From assembly GCF_049977365.1 (NCBI RefSeq), contig NZ_JBNGEN010000007.1, forward strand, positions 102,123 through 166,122: a stretch of DNA of 64,000 nucleotides, read 5' to 3'. Shown here one piece after another: positions 61,841-64,000 of this stretch; the stretch's first letter is position 1, and every line of letters begins with the position of its first letter. Origin of the DNA: Brachymonas sp049977365 (GTDB lineage: Bacteria > Pseudomonadota > Gammaproteobacteria > Burkholderiales > Burkholderiaceae_C). Under the pieces are notes generated by a model. That model was not told the DNA's origin. It did no database searches and saw only the letters and a list, made by a program, of their open reading frames with translations. The translations under genes and the position numbers were made by a program.

Positions 61841-62599
61841 ATGTCCGACATCCTGACCCACATCGACCACGGCATTGCCACCATCACCCTCAACCGGGTG
61901 GACAAGAAGAACGCCTTCACGGCTGCCATGTACGCCGACATGGCCCGTTTCATGGAGCAGGTGGCACAGGAGGACGGGGTGCGCGTGCTCGTCTTCCAGG
62001 GACATCCCACCGTGTTCTCGGCCGGCAATGACATTGCCGACTTCCTGCACCATCCTCCTTCCACGCCTGAGGCGCCTGTGTTCCGCTTCCTGGAGCAGAT
62101 CAGCACCTTTCCCAAGCCTGTGGTGGCCGCGGTGGCCGGTCCTGCCGTAGGCATCGGCACCACCATGCTGCTGCATTGCGATCTGGTGTACGCAGGCGAC
62201 AATGCCGCGTTTTCCATGCCCTTCGTCAACCTCGGCCTGTGTCCCGAGGCCGCCTGCAGCCTGCTCGCGCCCCTGCGCATGGGGCATGCCCGTGCGAGCG
62301 AGGCCCTGTTGCTGGGTGAACCCTTCCTGGCCGATGCAGCGCTCGAAATGGGCGTCGTCAACCGCATCGTCGCCCCTGTCGAGGTGAACGCCTACGCGCA
62401 GGCACAGGCAGCGCGCCTGGCGGCCAAGCCCCTGTCCTCCCTGATCGAAACCAAGCGCCTGCTCAAGGCCGATCTGCAGCCAGCCATTGCCGCACGCATG
62501 GCCGAGGAAGCCACGGTCTTTGCCCGCATGCTGCGCGAACCTGCCGCGCGAGAGGCCTTTGCTGCCTTCATGGAAAAGCGCCCGCCCCAGTTCCATTGA
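61841..62599 (+). CDS. Enoyl-CoA hydratase/isomerase family protein
   Basis: 252-residue crotonase. ILTHIDHGIATITLNRVDKKNAFTAAMY is the N-terminus, VFSAGNDIADF the oxyanion-hole loop, VAGPAVGIGTTMLLHCDLVYAGDNAAFSMPFVNLGLCPEAACSLLAP the second loop and active site. The usual second catalytic Glu position reads LCPEAAC, so both hydratase and isomerase activities are possible. The frame is open from 61760, but the ATG at 61841 matches the family start. Confidence 0.91.
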   Translation: MSDILTHIDHGIATITLNRVDKKNAFTAAMYADMARFMEQVAQEDGVRVLVFQGHPTVFSAGNDIADFLHHPPSTPEAPVFRFLEQISTFPKPVVAAVAGPAVGIGTTMLLHCDLVYAGDNAAFSMPFVNLGLCPEAACSLLAPLRMGHARASEALLLGEPFLADAALEMGVVNRIVAPVEVNAYAQAQAARLAAKPLSSLIETKRLLKADLQPAIAARMAEEATVFARMLREPAAREAFAAFMEKRPPQFH

Positions 62600-62765
62600 G
62601 CGCCCGGGAATTGAGCACTCGGGAGCCGGATCGTCGCTCCACTCTCTGCGTGGCAGCCGGCAGAAAGGGGCAGGGCAGCGTTCCGTGCTCCCCGCCTCCC
62701 TCTCGTGCTGCGCTTTTGCCCACTTCTCTTTTTCTTCCTTTTTCCCGTTTCAGGAGACACCGGCC

Positions 62766-63278
62766 ATGAGCAGTACCCAGGTCCCTACGCGAGCCCTCCC
62801 TTTCGAGCAGCTGGCCGCCGTGGAGCTCGATCCGGAATTCGTGCGCGCCGTGCACGACATGTTCGGAGAAAAAATGGCCTTCAACCGTCTGCTGGGCCTG
62901 CGGCTGACGCGCAGCACCCCGCTGGTGAGCGAAGCGGCCATGGACCTGCGTCCCGAGCTCATCGGGCACTATGCCCATCGGCGCATCCATGGGGGCGCCA
63001 TTGCGGCTGCGCTCGACACCATGGGCGGATTGGCCGTCATGAACGCCATCGGGGCACGCTATCAGCACGAACCACTGGAGCAGCGCCTGCGCCACTTCAT
63101 GCATCTGAGCACCATCGATTTGCGCATCGACTACCTGCGCCCTGGCCTCGACGAGCACTACACCCTGCGCGCCGAGGTGCTTCGGCTCGGGTCCCGCCTG
63201 GCCAGCACCCGCATGGAGTTCATGACGGGAGAAGGCAGGGTGCTGGCGCTGGGCACCGCTGCCTACATGGTGGCCTGA
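62766..63278 (+). CDS. PaaI/YiiD-like thioesterase
   Basis: 170-residue hot-dog-fold protein. HRRIHGGAIAAALDTMGGLAVM is the thioesterase helix with its conserved HGG and Asp, and STIDLRIDYLRPG is the following strand. It probably hydrolyses acyl-CoA produced or stalled in the pathway. An AGGAG ribosome site lies before the ATG at 62766; the open frame further upstream is non-conserved. Last gene of the beta-oxidation run. Confidence 0.88.
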   Translation: MSSTQVPTRALPFEQLAAVELDPEFVRAVHDMFGEKMAFNRLLGLRLTRSTPLVSEAAMDLRPELIGHYAHRRIHGGAIAAALDTMGGLAVMNAIGARYQHEPLEQRLRHFMHLSTIDLRIDYLRPGLDEHYTLRAEVLRLGSRLASTRMEFMTGEGRVLALGTAAYMVA

Positions 63279-63283
63279 AGCCG

Positions 63284-63337
63284 GGGCCTGTCTCTCTGTG
63301 CCCTACTCCTGCGCAGGAGCAGGAAGAACACAGGCCC
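63284..63337. terminator. Large hairpin between convergent genes
   Basis: GGGCCTGT (63284-63291) pairs with ACAGGCCC (63330-63337), and within the loop CTCCTGCGCAGGAG (63306-63319) is itself a perfect palindrome. It lies between the thioesterase gene and the convergent small gene, so it probably serves both 3' ends. Confidence 0.55.
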
Positions 63338-63354
63338 GGAGCTTCCTTCGGGGG

Positions 63355-63597
63355 TCAGGCCTTCCAGCCACCTGCCTGCTGCGTGAGGCGCAGCTGAGCG
63401 GGCAGCGCGTCGAGCGTGCCGTTGTGCACCTCCTGCCCATCCACCTTGACCACTACCTGGGGCTCATCCACCAGGAACATGACAGTGCCCATCACACTGG
63501 TGCGCAGTTCTCCACAGCCGCTGGCAGACACGAGCGTGCCGGAAACCGGCTGCCCCTGTGCATCCAGCAATTCGATAGTCAATTTTTTTGCCGACAT
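63355..63597 (-). CDS. Small conserved-looking protein of unknown function
   Basis: 80-residue cytosolic protein, mostly beta strand by residue pattern (KKLTIELLDAQGQPVSGTLVSASG, VMFLVDEPQVVVKVDGQEV). One Cys, no signal or membrane segment, no family recognised. AAGGA lies 7 bases before the ATG, which supports translation. The sequence suggests a small beta-sandwich or carboxypeptidase-regulatory-like fold; that is a guess. Confidence 0.7.
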   Translation of the reverse strand: MSAKKLTIELLDAQGQPVSGTLVSASGCGELRTSVMGTVMFLVDEPQVVVKVDGQEVHNGTLDALPAQLRLTQQAGGWKA

Positions 63598-63916
63598 GAG
63601 AATTCCTTTTCAAATCGAGAGGGCGGAAAGGAACTACTGGAATCTACCCGCCCCGCTGACGCGCATTGTGACGCAACTCGGTCGGCATTCCGGCACATAG
63701 GCGAATAAAGCATGAAGAATCATATGGTTGCCCATTCACCAGAAACCTTTAGCGGCGTAAATTTTTTAAAAATGGCATGAATGCCATCATGAAAGTAGCT
63801 GATCGCGGTAGATTCACCGCGCACCAGTGCCCGCGCAGCTGCACTTCAGGCTTCCGGCCGATTTCCTTTCTCCCTCTTTGCAAAACTCCTGACCGCGCGC
63901 AGTGCGCCGATGGTGC
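63598..63916. other. Gene-free stretch with two inverted repeats
   Basis: About 320 bases without a gene. ATGGCATGAATGCCAT (63772-63787) is a 7-bp palindrome around two bases, and CGCGGT / ACCGCG (63804-63809 with 63816-63821) forms a second hairpin. The AT-rich part around 63690-63775 is probably the promoter of the small minus-strand gene. Confidence 0.45.
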
Positions 63917-64000
63917 TCACTCCGTGTGCAGCGGCACACGTGTCGGAAGAGGGGCTGGCGGCAGCAGGCGCTGGGTGAACAGGTCTTCCTGGTAATAGCG
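63917..64000 (-). CDS. C-terminal end of an unidentified minus-strand gene
   Basis: The frame entering from the window edge encodes 27 residues, RYYQEDLFTQRLLPPAPLPT and a short tail, before TGA at 63917-63919. The segment looks protein-like but is too short to assign to a family. Confidence 0.45.
   Translation of the reverse strand, partial: RYYQEDLFTQRLLPPAPLPTRVPLHTE

Overview
The window looks like a chromosomal segment of a GC-rich betaproteobacterium, most likely Burkholderiales. Supporting features are the proteobacterial GshA type, the short type-2 ArgC, a PHA phasin, a PglL-type pilin glycosylation gene beside pilA, and a Bordetella/Pseudomonas-like wlb/wbp sugar pathway. This is inferred from gene content and protein style; no database was searched. 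No tRNA, rRNA, CRISPR array or intact insertion sequence was seen.

0-10 kb: core metabolism. A malate synthase G gene cut by the window edge, a phasin, a minus-strand argC-clcA-gshA run, then sucC and sucD with an OmpA/BON envelope protein wedged between them. 10.3-16.6 kb: an FHA protein, a CHASE2 adenylate/guanylate cyclase, and a type IV pilin locus: a sigma-54 promoter with duplicated upstream palindromes, pilA with an Ala-Ala-Ser repeat tail, a PglL-like O-oligosaccharyltransferase and a second pilin.

16.7-24 kb: accessory region. A small unit has a 96-residue protein, a DUF6036/AbiEii-like nucleotidyltransferase and a frameshifted third ORF. A molybdate locus follows (ModE box, modA, modB, modC, modE). 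It is interrupted twice: by a two-gene unit of unknown function between modA and modB, and by a brnT-brnA toxin-antitoxin pair between modC and modE.

24.4-50.7 kb: two divergent surface-glycan operons separated at about 38.0 kb. The minus-strand operon carries wbpA, wbpB, wbpE and wbpD homologues, which together make UDP-GlcNAc3NAcA. It also has a flippase, two glycosyltransferases, an acetyltransferase, a sugar aminotransferase, a PglC-type initiating transferase and a WbpM/PglF-type dehydratase. The plus-strand operon carries galU, galE, a WbaP-type initiating transferase, rfbBDAC for dTDP-L-rhamnose, three related GT2 enzymes, a Wzx flippase and a Wzy-like polymerase. Base composition switches abruptly to AT-rich inside wbaP and inside rfbC and returns to GC-rich at rfbB and just inside argB. 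This suggests exchangeable serotype cassettes recombining through flanking conserved genes.

50.8-64 kb: argB, a TctD/QseB-like response regulator facing (tail to tail) its probable TctE-like kinase, and a beta-oxidation locus (TetR regulator, acyl-CoA dehydrogenase, DUF2147 protein, FadN-type multifunctional enzyme, thiolase, enoyl-CoA hydratase, PaaI-like thioesterase). The window ends with an 80-residue unknown protein and the tail of another minus-strand gene.
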